Shown here: piece after piece, positions 24,501 to 34,169 of the stretch
Position numbering within the stretch: the stretch's first letter is position 1
Layout of the letters: every line of letters begins with the position of its first letter
Origin: Holothuria scabra
Lineage: Eukaryota > Echinodermata > Holothuroidea > Aspidochirotida > Holothuriidae
Direction of reading: 5' to 3'
DNA: 64,000 nucleotides
Assembly (NCBI GenBank): GCA_037179385.1
Contig: CM074195.1
Span: 11,631,887 to 11,695,886, forward strand
Made by a program: the position numbers and the translations under genes
Notes under the pieces: generated by a model
What the model was told of the DNA's origin: nothing
What the model saw: the letters and a program-made list of their open reading frames with translations, nothing else
Database searches by the model: none

Positions 24501-27500
24501 GGCAAAACAGTCAGACACCAGCTCAGGCAACTTTCAAACTACAGTATACATGAATCCGAACAGTCAAATGATGGTCTGATTTTGCCGGCCATAATTGGGG
24601 TCCATCTGCTTTAATCCTTCAAATTCTTTACTTGTATGATGAAAGGTTGCATACTAAAATACAGTACCATCTTGACTCCATCAATGTTACTGAATATAAA
24701 GGTTAAGATTTGCATATACTGTAGCAGGGCTTGAGTTTTAGATTTTCAAGGTGTGCTACAAATAACACTTCTCAGGGTATTAAGGAATGTGGTATGTGTG
24801 CTGTTTTAATAAACTTTAATATATTTAAATGAACTCCTATCTTCATCTAGGTGTGCAAAAAATCACTCCTCAGAGACCTCACAGTGATTTGAGGCGAGTG
24901 ATGGTGTGCGATCGCACTCACAAGCCTCAGAATTCAAGGTGTGAAGTAGACAGTAAAATTAATAAGATTAACAGCTGATGGACCCCACAAATGGTCATCT
25001 TCACTAGATGCTTGGATTCTCCTCAGTACTGTACAAGGTGAGAAGGTACATGAACATTAAATTTGTCAAATCCTAAAATACATACTGTACACCACCACAC
25101 CCCCACATCAGCTCAAATAACAGTAACTCACCAATAGACATATTTCCAAATAGCAATTACAAAGGATTGTGGGATAGAGTTTTGGTGTTTGTCATTTTTG
25201 TCAATGGAATTTTACTGTGGTGAAAATTGAGGTACACCCAAAACGTATCCCACAATGCATTGTAATTGCTATTTGGAAATAGGTCTATAAAGAAACATTA
25301 AAACACTCACCAGCATTTTATTATTCAAGCTCTTCTTGTCTTTGTTCACACTCAAATGTATTTTTTTGTGTGGGCCACTCTCAATCACCAAGCACATGTC
25401 CATACAGCATCATTTGCATAACAATAAGCAGCTGTTGACTATTCACCTCTTCAAATGTATTCAAATAATCTTCATACTGACTTCATTCTTGTCTCAACCA
25501 TGGCTCCAAATCTTCAAGGACGGTCACTCAGTTCAAATGTTACTTCACATTTTTCAACTTTCTTTAACATTTCAACAAACTGTCGCAGGTTCATCATTCC
25601 AAATTGTGCCATCAACGATGCTAGCTAAAGTCTCACAAAGGGCATTATGACATCAAATGCATCCAGCACATCACTTTTTCATACTGGACTTCAACTCACT
25701 GTACGGAACTTTCCAATGAAAGTAACTCTTCAAGTATTTCCACATCAACAAATTCTCATAAATTATACTAGTGACCATTACAGGACAATCATTGGCTTTG
25801 TCCAAACAAGAGATTTACAGCAAAGACATGATTTATGTCCATAACAACCAAAAACACATCCAAATAAATAGCATACACACAGCAAAACATTTGTATTATT
25901 TCGGCAAGTTTATTCACATCATACAGCTCTCTGACATACATTCAGCTTTTGTTACCATTCTTTTCTTTTTTTTTCCATCAGTTAAACTGGCAGCTTAAAA
26001 ACAAAACACAGCTTAAATTACGAAAATAACAATGTTCATTAAAAAACAAAAACAATTTGCAACCAAATATCACTATTTATACATAATTTATCTTAAACAA
26101 AACATAGAGACTGACTAAAAAATCTAAAATGAAAATTTTAAATCTGTGAGTCAAAAGCAAAGTCAGACTGAAGAATGCACAGTACACTGAAATGAATTTT
26201 CTTACCTCTGAGAAGACAACTTCTCCAAACTGCTCAAAGTAAGTTTTTAATTCTTCTTCGGTGGTCTTCCAGGGTAGTCCCAGAACAACAAGATCTTGAT
26301 TTTTCTTCACATCAAGTCTCCTTGTTTTACCAGCTGGGTTTCCAGAACTCTCTTCTCCTTTTCTTTTGTTGTCAGAGCCGGAACCTTGTTTAAAAGACAA
26401 AACAGTTCAATTTATGCAGGTGCACAGCCAAGATTGTGTCATGGGGAGGGTTTTGGTGTCATGGAGAGAGTTTGGGGGCACAATCTGAGAGAAAAGTCTA
26501 AGGACAGAGAGAAAAACATCCACTATTTTAGGTGTTTTTTGCATTGCAAGGTTGGGTCATGGGGGGAGTCCTACGGTAACCCCCAAAACCCTTCCCGTGG
26601 CTACGCCACTGAATTTATGTATTTGAATCATCCTATCAAGGATGTAGAGTAGCTCTAGGCTCTTAATTTGAGTGCCAGGTTGTTGCCTGATGTGGGAAAA
26701 CCATCTCACCCCACCCCATGGCATCTAACCCATTTTTCATTTTATTTTCATTTTTCAGCCATTACTTTCTCATTTTTACCTCACTGTACTAAGGGAGTAA
26801 ATTTGGGCAGGCCTCGATTTTTAGAAAAATTAATGGCTGTCCTTCGGGCAACCATTTCAGTATTTTAGTTGTCCACAAGAAAATTTGGTTGTCCAAAACA
26901 TTTTTCACACAATTTCAAAACAGTAACTGTGTTTTGTATTATTGATCTTAAAGAATAGAAAGATATAATTTTGAGAAACAAAAAACACTTGAAGCCTGAA
27001 ATGTTGCATGACTGTATGACTGAAAAAGTATAAAGTTGATAGAGTTAATCAGTCAGCAGTATACCATCTACAATCAGATAAAAAAAAAGCTGCTTTTAAT
27101 TCATTGTGAAAGAAAAATGGTTGTCCATCGGACAACCGACCTTTAACTTTTGGTTGTCCGTGTGAAAATTTAGTTGTCCCGGACAATCGGACAACCACGA
27201 AAATCAAGCCCTGTTGGCGCTAATGTAGGTCTCATTAGGCAGATTTGTGGTGGGTGGGGAGAGGTATATTTTCCTGTCCAGTGCTGAGTGCAACTATGGA
27301 GTGCTGTGTGTCACCCCCCAACACCACCCACTGTAGCTACATCCCTGCATACTATGTCAAACACAGTTAGTTTCATAATATTGAAAACTGATCAGAAGGC
27401 CAATAAAACAATAAAATTGGGATGGTACAACAGTTACTTAAAACAATAACTTGTGAAAACAATTTTGGGGAAAGGCAAAGGTCTCCGGACCTGAGTTTTT

Positions 27501-30500
27501 TCAGTACAAATCACTTTCCCCGTTGTCTGAAGAAAGCAAAAACACATTCAGGAAACAGTTTGAAGGTCCTGTACGGTAAGCACATTTTATACAATTACAC
27601 GCTACAATGCAATTAGTATTTGATACAGAAAATTACATAATCACACTTCACATGCAAAAGTGCTGTAATATTTACTGTAGTTCAATAGCAAGACGAACAA
27701 ACTTGATCAAAGATAATGTCAGAATTTCACAGTTCAAATGAAAATAAGTATACTGTATGGGTATAATTATGTGCTTACCTGAAAGTAACCTTAAGTTCTA
27801 ATAGCATAGCAATACTGAGGGTACAGCATCAACTTTTTAAGGCTGTGGGGTCACTTGTCATAAGCTTTTGTTTGAAATTTCTGGCAGTAGACTGGACTTT
27901 GACCAACAGCTTTTTCTCATATTAGCTCTGACCTTTTGGGTTGCTTGGGACTTCCATTATGGCAAATTTTGGGGAACTTCAAAATAAGGAAGACAGTTGC
28001 TTAAAATTTCTATTAACTACATACTACCTGTTGAACTGAGCATTTGGATGGAGACCCTTGAAGTCACTCAAAAATAAATGGTTTAAGCTACAAAATGCTG
28101 AAGAGATTTTGACTCTAGGCCAAGGCCTAATTTAAAATCAGTGTCAAGAAGCCATGTAAGGTAAAGTCATTTAAAAACTGTATAGCCTAAATATTGTTGT
28201 AACATTGTCCTGATCTGACCATTAATGTTATCTTTAGCTCTCATTTTAAGGCCTACAGTAGTCATCATTTGAATTTTCAAGCTTATTATGGATTTTCAAA
28301 ATTCAAATTAACTGAGTTATTTCTCATCAAAAATTAATCCGGCCTAGCCATCATCCATAATTCTAAGTAAATTTGAGCCATGTTTTTTTACTAGCATAAC
28401 TTAAGTTATTTACTGGCTAAATTAAAATCTGTTTAGCCTATAGTATCTTGAAAGAGAATGAAATAATCCTTTCAATTCATTGACACATCTTGCACTCCTC
28501 AAAGCAAACTGGTTTTTCTTCAGGGATAAAAATGGTCAAAAACAGGGGGAAAGTGGTACTGGTTTTGGGGGCAAATTAATTAGAACTTGCAATGGGGCAA
28601 AAAAAATAATGGCCAACCATAGTAAGTCAAGTGTTAGGCCTAGCCTAACGTTAGGCCTGGTTGTAAATCTGGTATCCAGTTGAAACGTCCCCAGACCAAA
28701 ACATGCCCGCTTTTTTGCGACCAAAACATCCGAGCTTTTTACCAAAACGTCCCCATGATTTTATAAATGGTATACCAAAACGTCCCCACATAAATTGAAA
28801 ATTGTAAGTTGGTAACGTAAGATGGAAATGTGAGAGATGAATGAGAAATGTTAGGGACATTTCACAATACATCATCCTATACGTTCAAGTTTTTACCGAA
28901 TTTAGAAAAAAAAAACCAACTAGGGTCACTTTGTGTATTCTCGGACGTCGGGTGTTCTCGGACAGTGGTATATAAATTAAGTCACTGACTAACCATAGTT
29001 TGATTGATTTTACACACCACACAGTTGTTTCATAGATATATGTATGCAGTCTGGACAGTCGCATCTGCAGCACATGAAGCCGCCTCATTTTCAAGAAAAT
29101 GGAACCTGATTGCAGCAATAAATTTCAGTTCGAAAATTCCTTGGCACATTTCCAAGCGTGCAAGACCTTGGAAATTTTCATGCCAGACTGCAAATTTTTG
29201 TAGAAAAATTCATGTTATGAGAAATATAGTTTTTTTGATAACCACAAGTTTCGTTAAAACATTAGTAAGCACAATACTGTGCTATATACCTTCACATGGT
29301 TTTGCAGCACAGTTCAACTAGTGCCGTCTCTGTTGGGTGTTTTCGGACAGTACGGAAACCTACATACATGTCCACACTAATATGTACGCATACGTATGCC
29401 CATGTGTGTATGCGTATTGGAAAAGGATGACAATATGAAATGGTTCTTAAGAAAACTTAACTCAATTTTTGCGGACTAAATCATGTGTTGGGACATTTAA
29501 GAAGGATTAAATGGATAATTTCTCTATCATTTGATGTGTATTTTACTGATATTTAGTAATAATATTATTGAAATAGTAAAGCGTCCGAGAACACCCAATA
29601 GTGTCTGACAATACCCAACACACACATAACATTTTCTTAGTGCTGTGTTAGGTCTCTGTACGTATGCATAGATCCAGTCCATATCTGGGGCACATAGTAC
29701 AGTTGTGCCTGTCGATGTATCAGGTTAGCATCAGTGTAGTGCAAGTGTGTTGGAAGCTATAGAGATAAAAAGTCAACGGTCCGACAATACCCAAACCCAA
29801 ATAATGACAATACCCAAAAAAATCGTTTCAACTAAACTAAACAACTGATTTCATTTTACAACATACAACGGGGACATTTTGACCTGAGGACGTTTTGACC
29901 AACAGCGGGGACGTTTTGGTCTAGGGACATGTCGACTGGTAAGCGTAAATGTAGCATAAGTGAAGGCTAAACTGACAGTAATGTTTGTGGGTTACAGTTA
30001 GTTTCCGTCCTCGCTACTTTCCGCCCCTCAAAAACGGTGTTTTCCGCCCCTTTTATCTTTAGCAGAAAACATCTTTTTTTTGGGAGGCAAAAAGTAATGG
30101 AATGGAATATGATTTCAGTGGTACTTTTGTCAAATGAAGATTGCATCAACTTTTCCTTAAAGTTTCAAACTTCGATGTCTTTTACTTTTCAACGTGACGC
30201 CTGTTACTGCCATGTTGATGTCTTTCCAAGCAACATTTTCACTATAGACTCCAGTATACTAATACGTACTTACGTACAGATATACGGTATTCAGTGCTGT
30301 AAACAATTATTCACACAATCAGCATTTACCTATAGACTAGCGGACTACTTATACGTAAAAAAATACGACTCTGTGACCAGACTTGCCGTTTAGAAAAAAA
30401 GTCATACAATTCATTCTTCTCGATGAGAATACTGAAAAAGTTTTAGGCTTGTCCACAAATTTCAAAATTTTCAAATTTACTTGGATTTGAAATTTGAAGT

Positions 30501-31196
30501 TAACAGTTATTTTTAAAGGCCCAGTTCTCTCACCCCAAACAGCACCAATTCTCCTAACCTTCTCACTTAAGCCCCTCCCACAATTGTCTGAAATTCATCC
30601 TCATCCAGATACAATCTGTTTATTACTTCAGGGTGAGTATAAAAAGCTCAATGTGCATAATCAAAACACTCTCAATACAGTTCATGTTGTGTAATATAAG
30701 CTTTGGCACTCTGCATTGTTTGAATTGGCTGTCAATCAAAGAGCTGAGCCAATTGAGAATTTGGGTACCCGGGTTCCTTAATTGTAGTTTGGGGTGAGAG
30801 GTTTGGCCCTTTAACACATGTAAGTTCAAACATTACTTTCTGCCCTAAGATTTTTAGGGGCGGAAAGTAACGGGCAGAAAATAGGGAGGGCTGTAACAGA
30901 CCCCATGTTTGTGACAAGAACTTTCTCACACATTTTAGTGACAAGAAATTCATATTACCCTTAGGATAGACAACAACATATATTGTATCCATCCATGCAC
31001 CACCAGGAAACTGAAGACGTTCTTCTGCCAGCCTCAATCCCCTCCATGATCCTGTGTCTGGGTTTCTGTATTTTAGACCACAAGCACCTGGGAACTGTCC
31101 TGTCACAGTAGTCAATAGTATCGTTCCGTCGTCTTCAACTGGTAATTCTATTGGTTCTTGATCTTGTTCATCTTCAGCAACCCGCACATACTCCAT
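9569..31196 (-). CDS. TARDBP: TDP-43 homologue (TAR DNA-binding protein), 5' part of gene; 3' exons outside the window
   Basis: An RNA-binding nuclear protein acting in splicing and RNA stability. Coding exons on the minus strand: 31196-30959 (ATG chosen because [10 protein letters not shown] matches the known TDP-43 N-terminus), 26384-26206, and 9709-9569. Junctions are GT-AG and phases agree (1, then 0, then 0), giving 186 codons. Residues 1-79 are the ubiquitin-like N-terminal oligomerisation domain. Residues 85-107 hold basic clusters like the bipartite nuclear signal. RRM1 starts about 110, with RNP2 LVVLGL at 111-116 and RNP1 RGFGFVRF at 150-157. Exon boundaries match those of vertebrate TARDBP exons 2-4. 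RRM2 and the Gly-rich tail are not seen. The second intron is 16.5 kb and contains a complete BEN-domain gene on the same strand. A pre-existing 5'UTR intron is likely but not defined. Confidence 0.93.
13880..14239. mobile_element. TTAA-flanked MITE, family 2
   Basis: 360 bp between TTAA at 13876-13879 and TTAA at 14240-14243. Terminal inverted repeats: AGAGGCTCATTGAGTTG at the left, and AGCGGCTCATTGAGTTG when the right end is read in reverse. No coding capacity. A second, more diverged copy is at 49403-49741 in a VPS15 intron. TTAA targets are typical of piggyBac transposases. Confidence 0.75.
14284..14492. mobile_element. Small MITE with AGGCCTTGA(A/G)TTTT ends
   Basis: The left end AGGCCTTGAATTTTGAG and the right end (reversed) CAGGCCTTGAGTTTTAG form inverted termini around about 210 bp. 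Both halves contain phrases with GTGTGCTRCAAATCAC and AGTGTG. Related copies lie at 24725-24945 (opposite orientation) and 35708-35936. No clear target duplication. Confidence 0.6.
15940..16510. repeat. Diverged tandem repeat of about 210 bp, three units
   Basis: Phrases such as AACTGAGTAGAAAAG / GACTGAGAAGTAGGG, then CATTGCACA / CATTGCAAAAA, recur at about 15957, 16155 and 16370. It lies just downstream of the BEN gene's stop (16706), so part may be 3'UTR. Period and unit count are by eye. Confidence 0.45.
16706..25403 (-). CDS. BEN-domain protein with N-terminal coiled coil, nested in a TDP-43 intron
   Basis: Four coding exons on the minus strand: 25403-25311, 21624-20952, 19594-19406, 16938-16706 (TGA stop at 16706). 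All junctions are GT-AG, phases agree (0, 1, 1), and the total is 396 codons including the stop. The ATG at 25403 has an in-frame TGA two codons upstream and no pyrimidine tract before it, so exon 1 is probably the first coding exon. Residues about 32-130 are charged and Leu-rich, likely coiled coil. About 135-250 is a Ser/Pro-rich and then acidic linker. About 264-355 is a BEN domain, recognisable by [33 protein letters not shown] and [20 protein letters not shown] domains bind DNA or chromatin partners, usually in transcriptional repression; a nuclear role here is inferred. I cannot assign it to a named BEND/NACC subfamily. Confidence 0.82.
17220..17460 (+). repeat. SINE copy, tRNA-derived family (diverged)
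   Basis: Matches 18070-18335 from the TACTGCCATTGT block through CCAGTGAGCTACAACTGGAA to the tail CTCATCAAACTAACC. Its tRNA-like head is decayed. Confidence 0.65.
17703..17984. mobile_element. TTAA-flanked MITE, family 1 (copy a)
   Basis: Left end GGCCTGATTCTCTCACCCC, right end GAGTGAGAGCATTAGCCCT followed by TTAA. The interior carries the family signature ATTCACCCTCATCC and CAGTTTATT. The left TTAA is eroded. Confidence 0.7.
18070..18335 (+). repeat. SINE with tRNA-like head
   Basis: The head TTTGGTCTAACGGTAAGAGC fits a Pol III A box and GGTTCGTTTTCC about 35 bases on fits a B box. The body has CTACTGCCATTGTG, GCCAGTGAGCCACAACTGG and GGCCGTGGC, and the 3' end is AAACTCTACCTAACTAACTA. Further copies or pieces are at 9184-9236 (minus), 17220-17460, 38028-38285 (minus), 56990-57030, 59890-60050 and about 60485-60545. 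Confidence 0.75.
19595..20951. other. BEN gene intron 2
   Basis: Contains the tandem duplication at 19680-20088. The remainder is AT-rich with no further structure noted. Confidence 0.6.
19680..20088. repeat. Tandem duplication of about 205 bp
   Basis: Both halves begin AAAATGACTTTAACTT, continue with a phrase like CTGGGMTTTGGARGTTGT, and end with CTGTGAKRTGGRCYCCT. Halves are about 19680-19885 and 19886-20088, and clearly diverged. Confidence 0.65.
24725..24945. mobile_element. Small MITE with CAGGGCTTGAGTTTT ends
   Basis: Reverse-oriented relative of 14284-14492. The left end CAGGGCTTGAGTTTTAG faces the right end AATTCAAGGTGTG, and the interior has ATCACTCCTCAGAG and GTGATTTGAGG. Confidence 0.55.
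25134..25288. mobile_element. Foldback MITE of 155 bp with long inverted repeats
   Basis: The first 43 or so bases match the reversed last 43 with about three differences: ATAGACATATTTCCAAATAG against ATAGACCTATTTCCAAATAG, continuing through GCAATTACAA and ATTGTGGGATA. The inverted arms cover over half of the element. It ends 22 bases from the BEN exon 1 donor. The RNA would form a strong hairpin. Possible TA target (Tc1/mariner-like), not proven. Confidence 0.75.
25404..26205. other. Interval between TDP-43 exon 3 and the BEN start codon
   Basis: About 800 bp that must hold the BEN promoter and 5'UTR if that gene has its own start. I see no CpG-rich block and no clear TATA box placed to decide a start. 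The polypyrimidine run at 25960-25978 is on the plus strand. Confidence 0.4.
26417..26611. mobile_element. hAT-type MITE with exact 8-bp target duplication
   Basis: 195 bp flanked by AATTTATG at 26409-26416 and 26612-26619. Ends are CAGGTGCACAGCCA and, reversed, CAGTGGCGTAGCCA; the latter is a common hAT terminus. It lies only 32 bases upstream of the acceptor side of TDP-43 exon 3, close to or within the branch-point region. Confidence 0.85.
26808..27213. mobile_element. MITE-like element with repeated GTTGTCC words
   Basis: 406 bp with inverted ends CAGGCCTCGATTTTT and (reversed) CAGGGCTTGATTTTCGTGG. Inside, GTTGTCC or its reverse GGACAAC occurs many times on both sides, like subterminal transposase-binding motifs. 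No clear target duplication. Confidence 0.6.
28676..29939. mobile_element. 1.26-kb TIR element with subterminal repeats
   Basis: The left end CCAGTTGAAACGTCCCCAG and the reversed right end CCAGTCGACATGTCCCTAG match over about 30 bases, both continuing with ACCAAAAC. AAAACGTCCCC repeats several times near both ends. A second motif like GGGTGTTCTCGGACA or its reverse occurs at 28936, 28953, 29334, 29583, 29604 and 29779. No transposase is recognisable, so it is non-autonomous. Confidence 0.7.
30517..30810. mobile_element. TTAA-flanked MITE, family 1 (copy b)
   Basis: 294 bp between TTAA at 30513-30516 and 30811-30814. The left end AGGCCCAGTTCTCTCACCCC faces the right end GGTGAGAGGTTTGGCCCT. 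Confidence 0.8.
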
Positions 31197-32044
31197 TTTG
31201 AATTCTTCTAATTCCTGCTCCTTCTGCTTAGCTGGTCGGTACAACAATATTTTCGTGAAGACTAGTTTATGGGGTATCGATCATTTAGGGAACTCGTTAA
31301 TACTTGAACGGTACGGTGAGCACATGGGATGTGGTTTAATGAATGCAACAGTGTAGTGAACATGCATTGCACTAAAACAGTGGCTGTAACGTGTGTCAGA
31401 CCGTGTGTTAGCGTGCCGTCACTATCTCCAACCTTTGAACCCAGTCGATTTTTTGAACTTACTTCAAGCAGTATTTCATTTTCGCGTATCTGGTACGTAT
31501 ACAACTGGGCCTCAGTCCTACCTGCATTTGCAAACAAGCAGTTACATATGTAAGTTCAACTCAGCGTAATAACACAGGAGCTGCCCAAGTGTTTGCACTT
31601 TGGAAAATCCGACTAGCCTAAGTTTTCTATTTTCTTGCCATTTTGTTCAGAGAAAGCTTTCTTCCTCTGAAAACTTAATAAGAGCCTCGTCCTGAGTTTG
31701 TTTCAGTGTATGTAACGTTGTCTTTGCTTCGGATGCTTCTGATCTGATAGTGATGCTCATAGTCATACATAGCCTAGGCCTAGGCCTAGGTCTAGGCTGG
31801 TAATAAAGTTAGTGATAAAGTTAGTGTAGCCTACCTAGCCTAGGCCCACTAATAATAATCCTTCCCACAATTGACAGTGACAAGGCTAAGCAAATAAAGA
31901 GTGTACTGTTTAATTTATGCCAGCCTAAATAAAAAGGAGTTAGGCTACTCACATTCACAAGTCACTCAGGAATGAACCAAAGCCTACCAACTCACTTTCT
32001 CTAGTCTCTAGGCCTAGGATACCTTAGTTAATTTCTAACTTTAA

Positions 32045-32341
32045 AGGGCCAAACCTCTCGCCCCAAACTACAATTTTGCTATGGGGGTACCGAAATTCTC
32101 AATCGGCTCAGCTCTTTGATTGGCAGCTAATTCAAGCAATGCAGAGTACTTAAGCTTATATTACAAGCATGAACGGTACTGAGAGTGTTTTGATGATATA
32201 AATTGAGTCGTTCTATACATCACCTTGGAGCAATAAACTGAGACCATATCTGGATGAGGATGAATTTCAGACAGTTGTGGGAGGGGCTTCAGTAAGAAGG
32301 TTGGGAGAACTGGTACTGTTTGGGATGAGAGAAATGAGCCT
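32045..32341. mobile_element. TTAA-flanked MITE, family 1 (copy c)
   Basis: 297 bp between TTAA at 32041-32044 and 32342-32345. Ends AGGGCCAAACCTCTCGCCCC and (reversed) AGGCTCATTTCTCTCATCCC. Opposite orientation to copies a, b and e. Confidence 0.85.
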
Positions 32342-32695
32342 TTAACTAGCATAGGTCTAGGCTAAACTACATTGCATGGTCCAGTACATCTCAACACAAG
32401 TAGCTAGGTGGCCTAGGCCATGTATCAGGATAATCAGGTGAGGCTGAGAAACCTTGAACATGCAGTATGATATCACTTCTAGGCAGATTCTGGGCCCTTA
32501 ATTACCCCTATGCCTAGACCGAATAAGTACCTGGCTGCCTGTTTTATCAAGGGAAGGGGCAATTTTTTCAAGTCTTGTTCCAGGCTAGGCTCCTATGTAA
32601 GATAGTGAAGGGAATTTTTGTGACAGCTTCATGGTAATTGGGCAACCCTTATATCAAAATAACAGGTTTAGGTATAGGCCAGAATCCCCTTTTGG

Positions 32696-33545
32696 TTGGC
32701 TCTAGGCTACTGTACATTAATTTATATTAATGATGTTCATAAAGCTGTGCCTAACGTTTCTACCCGCTTATTTGCTGATGATACAAATATTTTTCTATTT
32801 GATCAAAGCTGTGATAATTTAATTGCGAAAGGTTTTCAGACCCTCACTCAACTCAGCCATTGGTTCGATGCTAATAAGCTTACCCTTCATTTAGGAAAGA
32901 CTAATTATACCATCTTCCATTCTAGAAAAGTGGCTCACCCCTGTCATGACCATTTTGTTTTTAGGGATGTACAAATCAGTAAGACAAGTAGCACTACATA
33001 TTTGGGATTAATAATTGAGGAAAAGCTTAACTGGGTGGCCCATATTAGTGATCTTTGTAATTCACTTATTAAGTATACTGGCATTTTTTATCATTTAAGG
33101 GGTACTTTTCCTAAAGCCACGGCTATTCAAGTATATTATTCATTTATTTATTAGAAGCTAAGGTATGCTATTGAAATTTATGGTACTTTTAAAGGTCTTT
33201 TTTCAAACCGCTTCATACCCTTCTTAATAGACTTATTAAGGTTCTGACAGGTAAACCCAGACGTTATCCTACCAATCCATTATACAGGGAGTACAATCTA
33301 CTCATGTTGTCCGAAATCCATACTTAATGCATGCGTTCATTTGTTTATAACTATAGTAAGAATATGTTACCCCAAGCTATATCTGATGCTGTGTGCCCCC
33401 ACCTTGTTTCTAGTAATCGTATCATCACCCGAAATAATGCCTTCTTTAATGTAACTCGTCATAACTCCTATCATGGTAAATTGCTCCTTAACAATTAATG
33501 TTTTTCTCTGTGGCAGTCCCTGCCTACATCAATCACAAATGCAGT
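32696..33545 (+). pseudogene. Non-LTR retrotransposon reverse transcriptase fragment
   Basis: The open part (32696-33154) carries the RT palm motif FADDTNIF, then ANKLTLHLGKTNYTIF and TTYLGLIIEEKLNWVAHI, the usual order in the Jockey/CR1 group. After a stop at 33155 decayed coding similarity continues (for example KPRRYPTNPLYREY and HNSYHGKLLLNN) with stops and frame changes to about 33545. The endonuclease and first half of RT are missing, as in a 5'-truncated dead LINE. Its 3' tail seems to resume at 34170 past an inserted LINE end. Confidence 0.8.
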
Positions 33546-33554
33546 GTCTCTTAG

Positions 33555-34165
33555 ATAGGTTAAGGTTAAGGTTGCAAAACTTGATATAGCGCACATTACT
33601 GTGATGAAACACACTCAATGGCGCTTTACAAAGAACAAAAATCAAGAAAAAGATTTCCTAAAAAGATAAGTTTTCAAAGCATCCTTAAAAGAATTAATAG
33701 AAGACGACTGCCGAATATGAATCGGGAGGGCATTCCAAAGCTTTGGGCCAGCGAGCATAAAAGAAAGATCCGCAAAAGAACTGCGAGTGGTGAAAGGAAC
33801 CTTAAGAAGTAAACCGTTTGAAGATCTAGTAGCATAATAGGACGCTTTGAGTTCAATCAACTCTGATAAATAAGTTGGTGCTAAATTGTGGAGACATTTA
33901 AACACAAGGAGAAGAATCTTATACTTAATACGAGCTTTGATGGGCAGAATGTGTAGCTCTTTCACAGCAGCAGAGGCACTGTCAAATTTGGATCTACCAA
34001 GGATTAATTTAGCAGTAAGGTTTTGAATTCTTTGAAGTGGATGTAACGTAGAGTCCGGAAGGTTAATGAACAGGCCATTACAATAATCCATATGTGAAAA
34101 AATCAGAACATTAGCATATTTAAGACAAGCTTTCTGTCGAAGCTCAAAATGTATTTCTTGAACAC
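33555..34165 (-). mobile_element. Antisense CR1/L2-like LINE 3' end inserted in another LINE
   Basis: On the minus strand the sequence encodes the typical end of a CR1/L2-type ORF2 and then a 3'UTR with GTAAAGCGCCATTGAG and GCGCTATATCAAGTTTT, a hallmark of L2-like tails, ending in (AACCTT)-like repeats near 33555-33575. It lies between two plus-strand pieces of a different LINE, so it is the younger insertion (inference). Confidence 0.75.
33642..34091 (-). pseudogene. C-terminal ORF2 piece of the CR1/L2-like LINE
   Basis: 149 open codons containing MDYCNGLFINLP, LQRIQNLTAKLIL, LHILPIKARIKYKILLLVFK and GPKLWNALPIHIR, the conserved tail block of CR1/L2 ORF2 after the RT domain. The stop is at 33642. 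No RT or endonuclease is present, so it is a 5'-truncated copy. Confidence 0.8.
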
Positions 34166-34169
34166 GTAC

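Larger units (their letters stand above)
21625..25310. other. BEN gene intron 1
   Basis: 3.7 kb, no coding exon seen. Unusually many TACTGTA/TACAGTA words (for example around 21854-21895, 23236-23265, 23432-23450, 23700-23775), a hAT-like fragment (about 21925-22075) related to 41753-41937, a MITE (24725-24945), and a 155-bp foldback element (25134-25288). Confidence 0.6.
26385..30958. other. First coding-region intron of the TDP-43 gene
   Basis: 4.6 kb with four transposon relics: a hAT MITE (26417-26611), a GTTGTCC-rich element (26808-27213), a 1.26-kb TIR element (28676-29939) and a TTAA MITE (30517-30810). No coding exon seen. Confidence 0.65.

Noticed and set aside
31262..31537. 91-codon minus-strand frame upstream of the TDP-43 start
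   Set aside because: No recognisable domain, low-complexity codon pattern, and the TDP-43 N-terminus is fully accounted for at 31196; at best 5'UTR.
31773..31800. CCTAGG palindrome run as a regulatory site
   Set aside because: AGGCCTAGG-like words recur over the neighbouring kilobase without other structure; more likely simple-sequence drift.
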